This document shows positions 19,140 through 28,065 of a stretch of 43,401 nt of DNA, in pieces. Numbering within the stretch: position 1 is the first letter of the stretch; every line of letters begins with the position of its first letter. Under the pieces are notes generated by a model. The model made no database searches. It was not told the DNA's origin and saw only the letters and a list, made by a program, of their open reading frames with translations. Source of the stretch: Stutzerimonas stutzeri (lineage in GTDB: Bacteria; Pseudomonadota; Gammaproteobacteria; Pseudomonadales; Pseudomonadaceae); the NCBI RefSeq assembly GCF_024451105.1, contig NZ_JANGEY010000010.1:77006-120406 (forward strand), written 5' to 3'. The position numbers and the translations under genes were made by a program.

Positions 19140-19952
19140 CTACGCCTGAACGATCCTGCGCTCGGCCGGGCGCCGCGCACCGGCCACCAGCTTGTCCACC
19201 ATCCTCGCCGCGGCGACCATGCCGAAGGTCGCGGTGACCATCGTCACCGCGCCGAAGCCGCCGGCGCAGTCCAGGCGCACGCCCTCGCCGACGAAGCCCT
19301 TGGCCTGGCAGACGCTGCCGTCCGGCTTGGGGTAGCGTAGCTGCTCGGTGGAAAACACGCAGGGCACGCTGTAGGTCCGCCCCGGGGTGCGCGAGAAGCC
19401 GTAGTCGCGGCGCAGCAGCGAGCGCACCTTGGCTGCCAGCGGGTCGTTGAAGGTCTTGTTGAGGTCGGCGACCTGGATCTGCGTCGGGTCGATCTGCCCA
19501 CCGGCGCCGCCGGTGGTGACGATCTGGATCTTGCGCCGCTTGCACCAGGCGATCAGCGCCGCCTTGGCGGCCACGCTGTCGATGCAGTCGATCACCCCGT
19601 CGAGCCGCTCGGTGATGTACTCGGCCATGGTCTCGCGGGTGACGAAGTCGGCCACCGCGTGCACCGTGCAGGCCGGGTTGATGGCGCGGATGCGCTCGGC
19701 CATCGCCTCGACCTTGGCGCGGCCGATGTTGCCGGCGTGGGCGTGGATCTGCCGGTTGCTGTTGGTCACGCAGACGTCGTCCAGATCGAACAGCGAAATC
19801 TCGCCCACCCCGCTGCGCGCCAGCGCCTCGGCCACCCAGGAGCCGACCCCGCCGATGCCCACCACCGCCACATGGGCGGCGGCCAGCCGCTCGAGGCCCT
19901 GCCGGCCGTACAGGCGGGCGATGCCGCCGAAACGCTGCTCGTCGATCTGCAT
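19140..19952 (-). CDS. tcdA: tRNA threonylcarbamoyladenosine dehydratase TcdA (CsdL)
   Basis: TcdA is an E1-like ATP-dependent enzyme that cyclises t6A37 of ANN-decoding tRNAs to ct6A. The 270-aa protein has the nucleotide-binding VVGIGGVGSWVAEALARSG (glycines at about 32-37), 'DLDDVCVTNSNRQIHA' with the metal/ATP residues, 'DCIDSVAAKAALIAWC', and 'VTTGGAGGQIDPTQI'. It is MoeB/ThiF-fold but lacks the adenylation partners. The opposed csdA-csdE pair is its known sulfur-relay-associated neighbour in E. coli. The start at 19952 fits a nearby -10 element; the open frame reaches beyond it only in a different reading frame. Confidence 0.94.
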   Translation of the reverse strand: MQIDEQRFGGIARLYGRQGLERLAAAHVAVVGIGGVGSWVAEALARSGVGEISLFDLDDVCVTNSNRQIHAHAGNIGRAKVEAMAERIRAINPACTVHAVADFVTRETMAEYITERLDGVIDCIDSVAAKAALIAWCKRRKIQIVTTGGAGGQIDPTQIQVADLNKTFNDPLAAKVRSLLRRDYGFSRTPGRTYSVPCVFSTEQLRYPKPDGSVCQAKGFVGEGVRLDCAGGFGAVTMVTATFGMVAAARMVDKLVAGARRPAERRIVQA

Positions 19953-19978
19953 GGAACCCCCGGAAAAATGCCTGGCGC

Positions 19979-19984
19979 ATTATA
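19979..19984 (-). promoter_or_regulatory. -10 element upstream of tcdA
   Basis: A consensus TATAAT read on the minus strand lies 27 bases before the tcdA ATG, which would put the transcript start about 20 bases upstream of translation. The -35 at 17 bp is poor (TGGGCG). The rest of the 284-base gap to the divergent ndvB gene is GC-rich and shows no other clear element. Confidence 0.5.
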
Positions 19985-20236
19985 GGTTCGCCGGGCTCCG
20001 GCGCCCAGCGCAGGCCTCGCGCAATCCGTCAGCCGCTGCCGCGCTCGGGGCGCGCACGACGGCCGCGAACGCCGCCGCCATGCCCGGCGCGCGGCGCCTT
20101 TCCCGGCCGGCCGGAGGCGATGGCGGAGACCGTTTCAGCGCCCCCTGTACAGCCGCCACGGGCCGGGAGTAGGATGCGCGCGCCCCGGCGCCCGCCGGAC
20201 TTTCCTCTCCGTTCCAGCCTCCGGAACCCCGCACAC

Positions 20237-22825
20237 ATGTCTGCTCGCAAATTGGGTTTCAACCTGGTCATGGTCGTGGCCGTGGCCTCCCTGTTCACCG
20301 GCCTGTGGGCCTGGTTCAACCAGCCGCTGAAGGCGCCGGACTGGCCCGAGCGGATCGCCGGCTACTCCTACTCGCCGTTCCGCCTCGAACAGAGCCCGCA
20401 GGAGGCCAGCTACCCCAGCGAGGAGGAGATCCGCGCCGATCTGGAGCTGCTCGGCGGCCAGACCGACAACATCCGGACCTACGCCGTCGACGGCATGCTC
20501 GGCGAAATCCCGCGGCTGGCCGAGGAGGCCGGCCTGCGGGTGACCCTGGGCATCTGGCTGAGCAACGACGAGGCGGCCAACGAATGGCAGATCCGCCGCG
20601 GCATCGAGATCGCCCGCAGCGCCCGCAACGTGGTGCGCGTGGTGGTCGGCAACGAAGCGCTGTTCCGCGAGGAGGTCAGCCTCGAGCAACTGACCGGCTA
20701 CCTGGACCGGGTGCGCGCCGCCCTCAAGGTGCCGGTGACCACCGCCGAGCAGTGGCACATCTGGCAGAAGTATCCGGAGCTGGCCGACCACGTCGACCTG
20801 GTCGCCGCCCACGTGCTGCCCTACTGGGAATTCGTGCCGCGCGAGGACTCGGTCGACTTCGTCCTCGAACGCGCCCGCGAGCTGAAGAAGCTGTTCCCGA
20901 AGAAACCGCTGCTGCTCGCCGAAGTCGGCTGGCCGAGCAACGGCCGCACCCGCGGCGGCGCCGAGGCCACCCAGGCCGACCAGGCCATCTACCTGCGCAG
21001 CCTGGTCAACCAGCTCAACGCCAAGGGCTACAACTACTTCGTCATCGAGGCCTTCGACCAGCCGTGGAAGGCCGGCGAGGAAGGCGCGGTGGGCGCCTAC
21101 TGGGGCGTCTACGATGCCGAGCGCCAGGCCAAGTTCCCGTTCACCGGCAGCGTGGTGGAGATTCCCGAGTGGCGCCTGCTGGCCACCGCCTCCGGCGTGC
21201 TGGCCCTGCTCGCCCTGGCCCTGCTGCTGATCGACGGCAGCGCCCTGCGCCAGCGCGGGCGCACCTTCCTGACCATAGTTGCGTTCCTCGCCGCCACCCT
21301 GCTGGTGTGGATCGCCTACGACTACAGCCAGCAGTACAGCACCTGGTTCAGCAGCCTGGTCGGCATCCTGCTGGCCTTCGGCGCCCTCGGCGTGACCATA
21401 GTGCTGCTCACCGAAGCCCACGAACTGGCCGAGACCGTGTGGAAGCAGCAGCGCGTGCGGCCCTTCCCGCCGGTCACCGGCACCGATGCCTGGCGGCCCA
21501 AGGTGTCGATCCACGTACCCTGCTACAACGAGCCGCCGGAGATGGTCAAGCAGACCCTCGACGCCCTGGCGCGCCTCGACTACCCGGACTTCGAGGTCCT
21601 GGTGATCGACAACAACACCAGGGATCCGGCGGTCTGGCAGCCGCTGGAGACGCACTGCGCAGCCCTCGGCCCGCGTTTCCGCTTCTTCCACGTCGCGCCG
21701 CTGGCCGGTTTCAAGGGCGGCGCACTCAACTACGTGCTGCAGCACACCGCCGCCGACGCCGAGGTCATCGCGGTGATCGACTCCGACTACTGCGTCGAGC
21801 CGGACTGGCTCAAGCACATGGTGCCGCACTTCGCCGACCCGGAGATCGCCGTGGTGCAGTCGCCCCAGGACTACCGCGACCAGCACGAGTCGCTGTTCAA
21901 GAAGCTCTGCTACGCCGAGTACAAGGGTTTCTTCCACATCGGCATGGTGACCCGCAACGACCGCGACGCGATCATCCAGCACGGCACCATGACCATGATC
22001 CGCCGCCGCGTGCTCGACGAGCTGAAGTGGGCCGACTGGTGCATCACCGAGGACGCCGAGCTGGGTCTGCGGGTGTTCGAGAAGGGCCTCTCCGCCGCCT
22101 ACTCCGAGCACAGCTACGGCAGGGGCCTGATGCCCGATACCTTCGTCGACTTCAAGAAGCAGCGTTTCCGCTGGGCCTACGGCGCCATCCAGATCATGAA
22201 GCGGCACATGGCCAGCCTGCTGCTGGGCAAGGGCAGCGAACTGACCCGCGGCCAGCGCTACCACTTCATCGCCGGCTGGCTGCCGTGGATCGCCGACGGC
22301 CTGAACATCTTCTTCACCGTCGGCGCCCTGCTCTGGTCGGCGGCGATGATCATCGTGCCGCACCGCGTCGACCCGCCGCTGATGATCTTCGCCCTGCCAC
22401 CGCTGGCGCTGTTCGCGTTCAAGCTGGGCAAGATCCTCTACCTCTACCGCCGTGCGGTCGGGGTCAGCATGAGGGACGCCGCCGCCGCCGCGGTGGCCGG
22501 CCTGGCGCTGTCGCACACCATCGCCAAGGCGGTGCTGTATGGCTTCGTCACCCGCAGCATCCCGTTCTTCCGCACGCCGAAGCTGCGCAGCAGCCACGGC
22601 CTGCTGGTGGCCCTGGCGGAGGCGCGCGAGGAAGTGTTCGTGATGCTGCTGCTGTGGGGCGCCGCACTGGGCATCGCGCTGACCCAGCCGCTGCCGGGCC
22701 TGGACGTGTACTTCTGGGTCGGCGTGCTGCTGGTGCAGTCGCTGCCCTACCTGGCGGCGCTGCTCATGGCCCTGCTCTCGGCGCGCCCGCAGGAGGAGAC
22801 GGGCAGCGACGAGGTGCCGGCCTGA
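20237..22825 (+). CDS. ndvB: NdvB-type beta-glucan synthase: GH17 domain fused to GT2 glycosyltransferase
   Basis: The 862-aa membrane protein has one N-terminal helix (about 7-27), then a periplasmic GH17 domain (about 45-310) with acid/base E140 in 'VVGNEALFR' and nucleophile E229 in 'LLLAEVGWPSNG', then two or three helices (about 315-400). A cytoplasmic GT2 domain follows (about 430-660): 'IHVPCYNEPPEMV', D515/D517 in 'VIDSDYC', D606 in 'TEDAE', and Q642-R645-W646 of 'QRFRW'. Several C-terminal helices end it. The layout matches P. aeruginosa NdvB (PA1163), linked to cyclic beta-1,3-glucans and biofilm antibiotic tolerance; GH17 domains of such proteins act as beta-glucan transglycosylases. 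The frame is open 39 codons upstream, but the ATG at 20237 gives a proper membrane N-terminus. Confidence 0.9.
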   Translation: MSARKLGFNLVMVVAVASLFTGLWAWFNQPLKAPDWPERIAGYSYSPFRLEQSPQEASYPSEEEIRADLELLGGQTDNIRTYAVDGMLGEIPRLAEEAGLRVTLGIWLSNDEAANEWQIRRGIEIARSARNVVRVVVGNEALFREEVSLEQLTGYLDRVRAALKVPVTTAEQWHIWQKYPELADHVDLVAAHVLPYWEFVPREDSVDFVLERARELKKLFPKKPLLLAEVGWPSNGRTRGGAEATQADQAIYLRSLVNQLNAKGYNYFVIEAFDQPWKAGEEGAVGAYWGVYDAERQAKFPFTGSVVEIPEWRLLATASGVLALLALALLLIDGSALRQRGRTFLTIVAFLAATLLVWIAYDYSQQYSTWFSSLVGILLAFGALGVTIVLLTEAHELAETVWKQQRVRPFPPVTGTDAWRPKVSIHVPCYNEPPEMVKQTLDALARLDYPDFEVLVIDNNTRDPAVWQPLETHCAALGPRFRFFHVAPLAGFKGGALNYVLQHTAADAEVIAVIDSDYCVEPDWLKHMVPHFADPEIAVVQSPQDYRDQHESLFKKLCYAEYKGFFHIGMVTRNDRDAIIQHGTMTMIRRRVLDELKWADWCITEDAELGLRVFEKGLSAAYSEHSYGRGLMPDTFVDFKKQRFRWAYGAIQIMKRHMASLLLGKGSELTRGQRYHFIAGWLPWIADGLNIFFTVGALLWSAAMIIVPHRVDPPLMIFALPPLALFAFKLGKILYLYRRAVGVSMRDAAAAAVAGLALSHTIAKAVLYGFVTRSIPFFRTPKLRSSHGLLVALAEAREEVFVMLLLWGAALGIALTQPLPGLDVYFWVGVLLVQSLPYLAALLMALLSARPQEETGSDEVPA

Positions 22826-22853
22826 TCATGTTCGAACGCCCTCGAGGCCCGCA

Positions 22854-24154
<1,301 letters not shown>

Positions 24155-24158
24155 CCCC

Positions 24159-24962
24159 ATGCTCATCTGCCCGATCTGCAGCGGCGCGCTGCACGACGTC
24201 GACGACGGCGTGCAGTGCGGCCACGGCCACCGCTTCGACCGCGCCCGCCAGGGCTACCTGAACCTGCTGCCGGTGCAGCACAAGAAGAGCCGCGACCCGG
24301 GCGACAACGCCGCGATGGTCGAGGCGCGCCGGCGCTTCCTCGGCGCCGGCCACTACGCGCCGCTGGCCGCGCGGCTGGCCGAACTGGCCGCCGAGCGCGC
24401 CCCGGCGCGCTGGCTCGACATCGGCTGCGGCGAGGGCTACTACAGCGCGCAACTGGCCGCGGCCCTGCCGCAGGCCGACGGCTACGCCCTGGACATCTCC
24501 CGCGAGGCGGTCAGGCGCGCCTGCAAGCAGGCGCCGCAGCTGACCTGGATGGTCGCCAGCATGGCCCGCGTGCCGCTGGCGACGGCCTCCTGCGGCTTGC
24601 TGGCCAGCGTGTTCAGCCCGATCGACTGGCACGAGGCGGCACGCCTGCTGCGTCCCGGCGGCGGCATCCTGCGCCTGGGCCCGGCCCGCGACCACCTGCT
24701 GGAGCTGCGTCAGAGGCTCTACGACGAGGTGCGCGACTACGTCGACGACAAGCACCTGGCCGACCTGCCGGAGCCCCTGAAGCTGGCCGACACCCAGACC
24801 CTGGAGTTCCGCCTGAGCCTGGACAGCTTCGCCGCGCGCAGCGACCTGCTGGCGATGACCCCGCACGGCTGGCGGGTCAACGCCGAGCGCCGCGAGCGCA
24901 TCCTCGCCGAGCCGTTCGAGGTCACCGTCTCGGTGCGCTACGACTGGATCGAGCGCCAATGA
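24159..24962 (+). CDS. rlmA: 23S rRNA (guanine-N1)-methyltransferase RlmA
   Basis: RlmA (RrmA) methylates N1 of G745 in 23S rRNA helix 35. The 267-aa protein begins with a zinc module, C4 and C7 in 'LICPICSGAL' with C20 and H24 in 'VQCGHGHRFDRARQGYLNLL', followed by the SAM-binding 'WLDIGCGEGYYS' (DIGCGEG at 87-93) and 'ALDISREAVRRAC'. The later 'FSPIDWHEAARLLRPGGGILRLGP' is family-typical. It follows dapE after 4 bases, an association also seen as PA1161-PA1162 in P. aeruginosa. Confidence 0.94.
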   Translation: MLICPICSGALHDVDDGVQCGHGHRFDRARQGYLNLLPVQHKKSRDPGDNAAMVEARRRFLGAGHYAPLAARLAELAAERAPARWLDIGCGEGYYSAQLAAALPQADGYALDISREAVRRACKQAPQLTWMVASMARVPLATASCGLLASVFSPIDWHEAARLLRPGGGILRLGPARDHLLELRQRLYDEVRDYVDDKHLADLPEPLKLADTQTLEFRLSLDSFAARSDLLAMTPHGWRVNAERRERILAEPFEVTVSVRYDWIERQ

Positions 24963-25016
24963 GCCCCCGGCGCGGCCGCCGGCCGCGCCATCCACCGCCG
25001 CATCAGGAAGCCCGAC

Positions 25017-25388
25017 ATGCGCCAACCGGATATCGAGATCTACCTCAAGGACATTGAGCTGCCGGCGCTGACCGCCTGGCTGGAGCAGGCCATCGGCCCG
25101 TGCAGCGAATGGCAGGTCCGCGGCCAGACCCACAAGTGCCGCGCCGCCGGCATTCCCGTCACCTGGCTGCCGAAGGCGGTCGGCAAGTGGCACAGCCTGC
25201 TGCTGGAAAGCGACCGGACGCCCTGGGACGACGACCTGGCCTGCGCCAGGGCCGCCTGCGCCGCCCTCGGCGTCGAGGTGCGCTGCGCACCGGGCAGCTG
25301 GAGCGAGGAGCAGGGCGAGGAAGACGCCGACCGCTGGCTGAAGGTCACCGGCGAGGGCGTCAGCGAGATCACCTGGCGCACCGGCTGA
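25017..25388 (+). CDS. Conserved hypothetical protein, 123 aa
   Basis: I do not recognise a named family. The 123-aa protein (MRQPDIEIYLKDIELPALTAWLEQAIG...) is soluble and slightly acidic, with no signal peptide or membrane helix. Mixed alpha/beta character is suggested by 'DIEIYLKDI', a helix to about residue 26, then strands around 'CRAAGIPVTWLPKAVGKWHSLLLES'. Two cysteines (29 and 41) and several tryptophans stand out. It follows rlmA after 54 bases and precedes the cold-shock/RNase gene by 35, with neighbour-like codon use, so it is very likely a real gene of this operon. Confidence 0.7.
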   Translation: MRQPDIEIYLKDIELPALTAWLEQAIGPCSEWQVRGQTHKCRAAGIPVTWLPKAVGKWHSLLLESDRTPWDDDLACARAACAALGVEVRCAPGSWSEEQGEEDADRWLKVTGEGVSEITWRTG

Positions 25389-25423
25389 GTCCGGCGCCCC
25401 CGCAACCATCCAAGAGACAGGCA

Positions 25424-26080
25424 ATGCAAGGCAAGATCGTCACCTGGAACGACGACCGCGGCTTCGGCTTCATCCAGCCCGAGGACGGCTCGGCCGAAGT
25501 GTTCTTCCACATTTCCGCGGTGCGCAACGCCGCGCGGCGGCCGCTGAAGGGCGAGCGCGTCGCCTTCGACACCACCCGCGACGCCTCCGGCCGGCTCAAG
25601 GCCGCCTGGGTGACGCTGGAAGGCCCGCCGGCGCCGGCCCGCCCCGCCCGCCAGCCGCGTGGCACCCCGGCGCCCGCCAATCCGTTCAAGCTGCTGACCG
25701 GCGCCGCGCTGCTGGTGCTGCTGTTCGTCGGCTGGCTGCTGACCCAGGGGCCGCTGCCGGGCCTGTTCGGCCCGGCGCCCGCGGGCAGCGGCAGCGTGCT
25801 GCAGGTCGAGGCGCCGATCCAGCGCGAGATCGACAAGACCCTCGCCCTGATCCGCCAGGGCGGCCCCTACCCGCACAGCCAGGACGGTACCGTGTTCCAG
25901 AATCGCGAGCGCCGGCTGCCGACCCAGCCGCGCGGCTACTACCGCGAATTCACGGTGCGCACGCCGGGACTGTCGCACCGCGGGCCGCGACGCATCGTCA
26001 CCGGCGGCAACCCGCCGGAGATCTACTACTACACGGAAGACCACTACCAGAGCTTCCGCGTGCTGGAGCCCAGGCCATGA
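25424..26080 (+). CDS. Cold-shock domain / membrane helix / RNase Sa-like ribonuclease fusion
   Basis: The 218-aa protein joins three parts. Residues 1-66 are a cold-shock domain with RNP1 RGFGFI (12-17) and RNP2 VFFHI (26-30). Residues about 67-87 are a basic Pro/Arg linker and 88-107 a membrane helix. Residues about 129-215 match guanyl-specific ribonucleases of the RNase Sa/barnase group: the guanine-binding FQNRE (158-162), then E175, R186, R190 and H207, equivalent to E54, R65, R69 and H85 of RNase Sa with spacings of 11, 4 and 17 against 11, 4 and 16. Arginines before the helix suggest N-in topology, placing the RNase in the periplasm. The downstream overlapping gene is a barstar, the inhibitor of this RNase class, so the domain is probably active. 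Confidence 0.85.
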   Translation: MQGKIVTWNDDRGFGFIQPEDGSAEVFFHISAVRNAARRPLKGERVAFDTTRDASGRLKAAWVTLEGPPAPARPARQPRGTPAPANPFKLLTGAALLVLLFVGWLLTQGPLPGLFGPAPAGSGSVLQVEAPIQREIDKTLALIRQGGPYPHSQDGTVFQNRERRLPTQPRGYYREFTVRTPGLSHRGPRRIVTGGNPPEIYYYTEDHYQSFRVLEPRP

Positions 26081-26508
26081 CCCCCGCCGAGTTCGCCGCC
26101 CGACTCCTCGCCGAGCCGGCGCGCGCCGGCCTGTACCGCGCCGCACCGGGCTGGGCGCAGGACACGCCGGAGATTCTCTGGAAACCGCTGGCGACCGCCG
26201 CCATCGACCGCGAGCGGCTGCTCGCCGCCCTCGGCCGGGCGCTGGAGTTCCCCGCCTACTACGGGCAGAACTGGGACGCCGCCTGGGACTGCCTGACCGA
26301 GCTGGACTGGCCGGCGGACCGGCTGCTGGCCGTGCGCCTGCCGATCGCGGCGGACTGCGCGGTGGACGCGGCCGCGCTGGAGATCTTCCTCGAGCTGCTC
26401 GCCGACGCCTGCCGGCACTGGGCCGAGCAGGGCCGCGCGCTGTGCCTGCTGGTGGAGACGGCACGCGAGGACATCGGCGGCCTGGATGCGCTGCCCGTCC
26501 CGGGCTGA
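26077..26508 (+). CDS. Barstar family ribonuclease inhibitor
   Basis: The 143-aa protein carries the barstar hallmark at residues 59-73, 'FPAYYGQNWDAAWDCLTEL', aligning with the barstar helix 'PEYYGENLDALWDCL'. D67 and D71 equal barstar D35 and D39, which plug the RNase active site, and Y61/Y62 match Y29/Y30. A C-terminal helix follows, '...EIFLELLADACRHWAEQGRALCLLVE'. It has about 40 extra N-terminal residues beyond the 90-aa Bacillus protein. It overlaps the RNase stop by 4 bases (ATGA), typical of toxin-immunity pairs. It is cytoplasmic (no signal) and presumably blocks any RNase not yet exported. Confidence 0.9.
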   Translation: MTPAEFAARLLAEPARAGLYRAAPGWAQDTPEILWKPLATAAIDRERLLAALGRALEFPAYYGQNWDAAWDCLTELDWPADRLLAVRLPIAADCAVDAAALEIFLELLADACRHWAEQGRALCLLVETAREDIGGLDALPVPG

Positions 26509-26521
26509 AAAGGCCGCCCAA

Positions 26522-26551
26522 CAAGAAGCCCGTCTCACGACGGGCTTCTTG
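26522..26551. terminator. Bidirectional terminator between barstar gene and csp
   Basis: A perfect 12-bp stem CAAGAAGCCCGT / ACGGGCTTCTTG (26522-26533, 26540-26551) with loop CTCACG lies between the two convergent genes, 13 bases after the barstar stop and 23 after the csp stop. Short A/T-rich flanks in both directions suit termination of both transcripts. Confidence 0.75.
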
Positions 26552-26574
26552 CGGCAACTCGAGTCGCAGAGAAC

Positions 26575-26784
26575 TCAGAGCTTGGCGACGTCTTCCGCCT
26601 GCAGACCTTTCTGTCCCTGGGCCACGGCGAACTCGACGCGCTGCCCCTCGACCAGCGAACGGTGGCCTTCGCCACGGATCGCACGGTAGTGCACGAATAC
26701 ATCGGGGCCGCTTTCGCGCTGGATGAACCCATAGCCCTTGGCATCGTTGAACCACTTGACGGTTCCAATCTCACGATCAGCCAT
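26575..26784 (-). CDS. Cold-shock protein (CspA family)
   Basis: This 69-aa single-domain protein is a small nucleic-acid chaperone that binds single-stranded RNA/DNA. It has RNP1 KGYGFI (16-21) and RNP2 VFVHY (29-33) within '[18 protein letters not shown]' and ends '[11 protein letters not shown]'. The frame is open 14 codons upstream, but ATG at 26784 preceded by AGAGAG gives the standard length. A leader of about 150 bases separates it from a good promoter, as at cspA-type genes whose 5' UTR controls cold induction. It matches PA1159 in P. aeruginosa by position. Confidence 0.95.
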   Translation of the reverse strand: MADREIGTVKWFNDAKGYGFIQRESGPDVFVHYRAIRGEGHRSLVEGQRVEFAVAQGQKGLQAEDVAKL

Positions 26785-26940
26785 TACAACTCTCTCCAGA
26801 CTCGCAAATGTTGATTGCCCCACCACGGAGCAGCTCGGGACGGTACGTTGAAAACGTTCTTCTTGTTATATCCGACCTCCGCCGCCGCGAGGCGTCTGGA
26901 GCGGGTATTACGAATGGCGTTCTTGACGACCGCTGGCCCG

Positions 26941-26968
26941 AGTATAAACAAAGGGCGTGTCCTGAAAA
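26941..26968 (-). promoter_or_regulatory. csp promoter with long 5' leader
   Basis: Read on the minus strand, TTTTCA (26963-26968), a 16-base spacer and TATACT (26941-26946) form a plausible sigma-70 promoter. Transcription would start near 26934, leaving a leader of about 150 bases before the csp ATG. The leader includes A-rich AACAAGAAGAACG. Long leaders of this kind are typical of cold-shock genes. Confidence 0.6.
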
Positions 26969-27004
26969 GCCCCTGCGGCTTGACCCAAGGCAAGGATCGG
27001 GGCG

Positions 27005-27994
27005 CTATTCGCCCGCTCCCGCGGCCGGGCCGAGCAGATCGCCGAGCCGCCTGGCCAGGGTGCGGTACTGCTGCTCCTCCAGCCGGTAGGCCCAGTCGCG
27101 GCCGGCGATCAGCTGGCCGTCCAGCCCCCGGCTGTCGCCGAGCAGCAGCCAGTGCTGGCCGCCCTGCAGATGGAAGCGACCGTGCAGCTCACCGCCGTCG
27201 AAGGTCTGCAGGCTGAACTCCAGCTCCGGCCGGCCCTTGAAATCGAGCTGCGCCAGCGGCGCGGCGTCGGCGAAGTCGAGGCCGGCGAACAGCATGGCCA
27301 TGCCGTTGGCCAGCGGCGCGTGGGCCAGTTGGCGACCGGCCGGCAGGCGACGCAAGGCCAGGTCGAACTGCTCGGGCCGCTCGCGCCGGAGCTCGAGGCG
27401 CTCGCCATCGGCGTGGCGCACCTCCAGCGCGCTGACGCTGGCGAAGGGGATGGCGCTGATCCGCCGGTCCAGCCAGGCCAGCTCGTTGTCGACCAGCGCC
27501 AGCGGCTGGTCGATCAGCCACACCTGGTCGTCGCCGGGCAGGCGCACCAGCTGGCCGCCCTGCCGCGAGCCCTGGCCGATCAGCAGCTCCAGCGGCGCCT
27601 GGCCGACGCCCTCCAGCCTCAGCCGGGTGGCCGCCTGTTCGCCGCGCTCGGCCAGGCCGAGGCGCGCGTGGTTGTCCGGGTTGCGGGTCTTGGCCTCGAC
27701 CTTGCGCGCCTCGCCCAGCGCGCGCAGCAGGCGATTGACCTCGCCGGCCGCGGCCGGAAAGCCGGCCTTGGCCGGCACCACCCAGCCGCCGCCCTGACGC
27801 TCGATGCGGATCGCCGGCAGCTCGCCGTGGCGGATCTCCAGCGCCTGCACCCGCTCCAGCTGGCCGGCCAGCGCCGGCAGCAGCAGTTGCCGCGCGGCCT
27901 GGCGCGGCGCCTCGGCGCCGCGCTGCAGCCAGGCGAACAGCCCGCCCAGCAGCAGCACGACGAGCAACAGAACCCATAGCGACTTGCGTTGCAT
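27005..27994 (-). CDS. DUF4340 domain protein of the Gld-like ABC cluster
   Basis: The 329-aa protein has one N-terminal membrane helix, 'SLWVLLLVVLLLGGLFAWL' (about 5-23), and a large soluble domain beginning 'ALEIRHGELPAIRIERQGGGWVVPAKAGFPA', the pattern of DUF4340 proteins, with repeated beta-rich units ('VWLIDQPLALVDNELAWLDRRI'). It is the last gene of a four-gene set with an ATPase, permease and auxiliary protein; the same set is PA3669-PA3672 in P. aeruginosa. The domain probably projects into the periplasm. The function is unknown. The ATG at 27994 gives the membrane N-terminus; the frame upstream is open but non-coding. Confidence 0.83.
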   Translation of the reverse strand: MQRKSLWVLLLVVLLLGGLFAWLQRGAEAPRQAARQLLLPALAGQLERVQALEIRHGELPAIRIERQGGGWVVPAKAGFPAAAGEVNRLLRALGEARKVEAKTRNPDNHARLGLAERGEQAATRLRLEGVGQAPLELLIGQGSRQGGQLVRLPGDDQVWLIDQPLALVDNELAWLDRRISAIPFASVSALEVRHADGERLELRRERPEQFDLALRRLPAGRQLAHAPLANGMAMLFAGLDFADAAPLAQLDFKGRPELEFSLQTFDGGELHGRFHLQGGQHWLLLGDSRGLDGQLIAGRDWAYRLEEQQYRTLARRLGDLLGPAAGAGE

Positions 27995-28065
27995 AAGTAC
28001 CTCCCCAAACCATTCGGTGCGCGTGGTGCAGCCCGCCTTCGGGCATGCGCCGTGCGCACCGGCGA

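Noticed and set aside
20120-20236. 39-codon N-terminal extension of the ndvB-type gene
   Set aside because: Arg/Pro-rich, does not fit the membrane N-terminus; ATG 20237 does.
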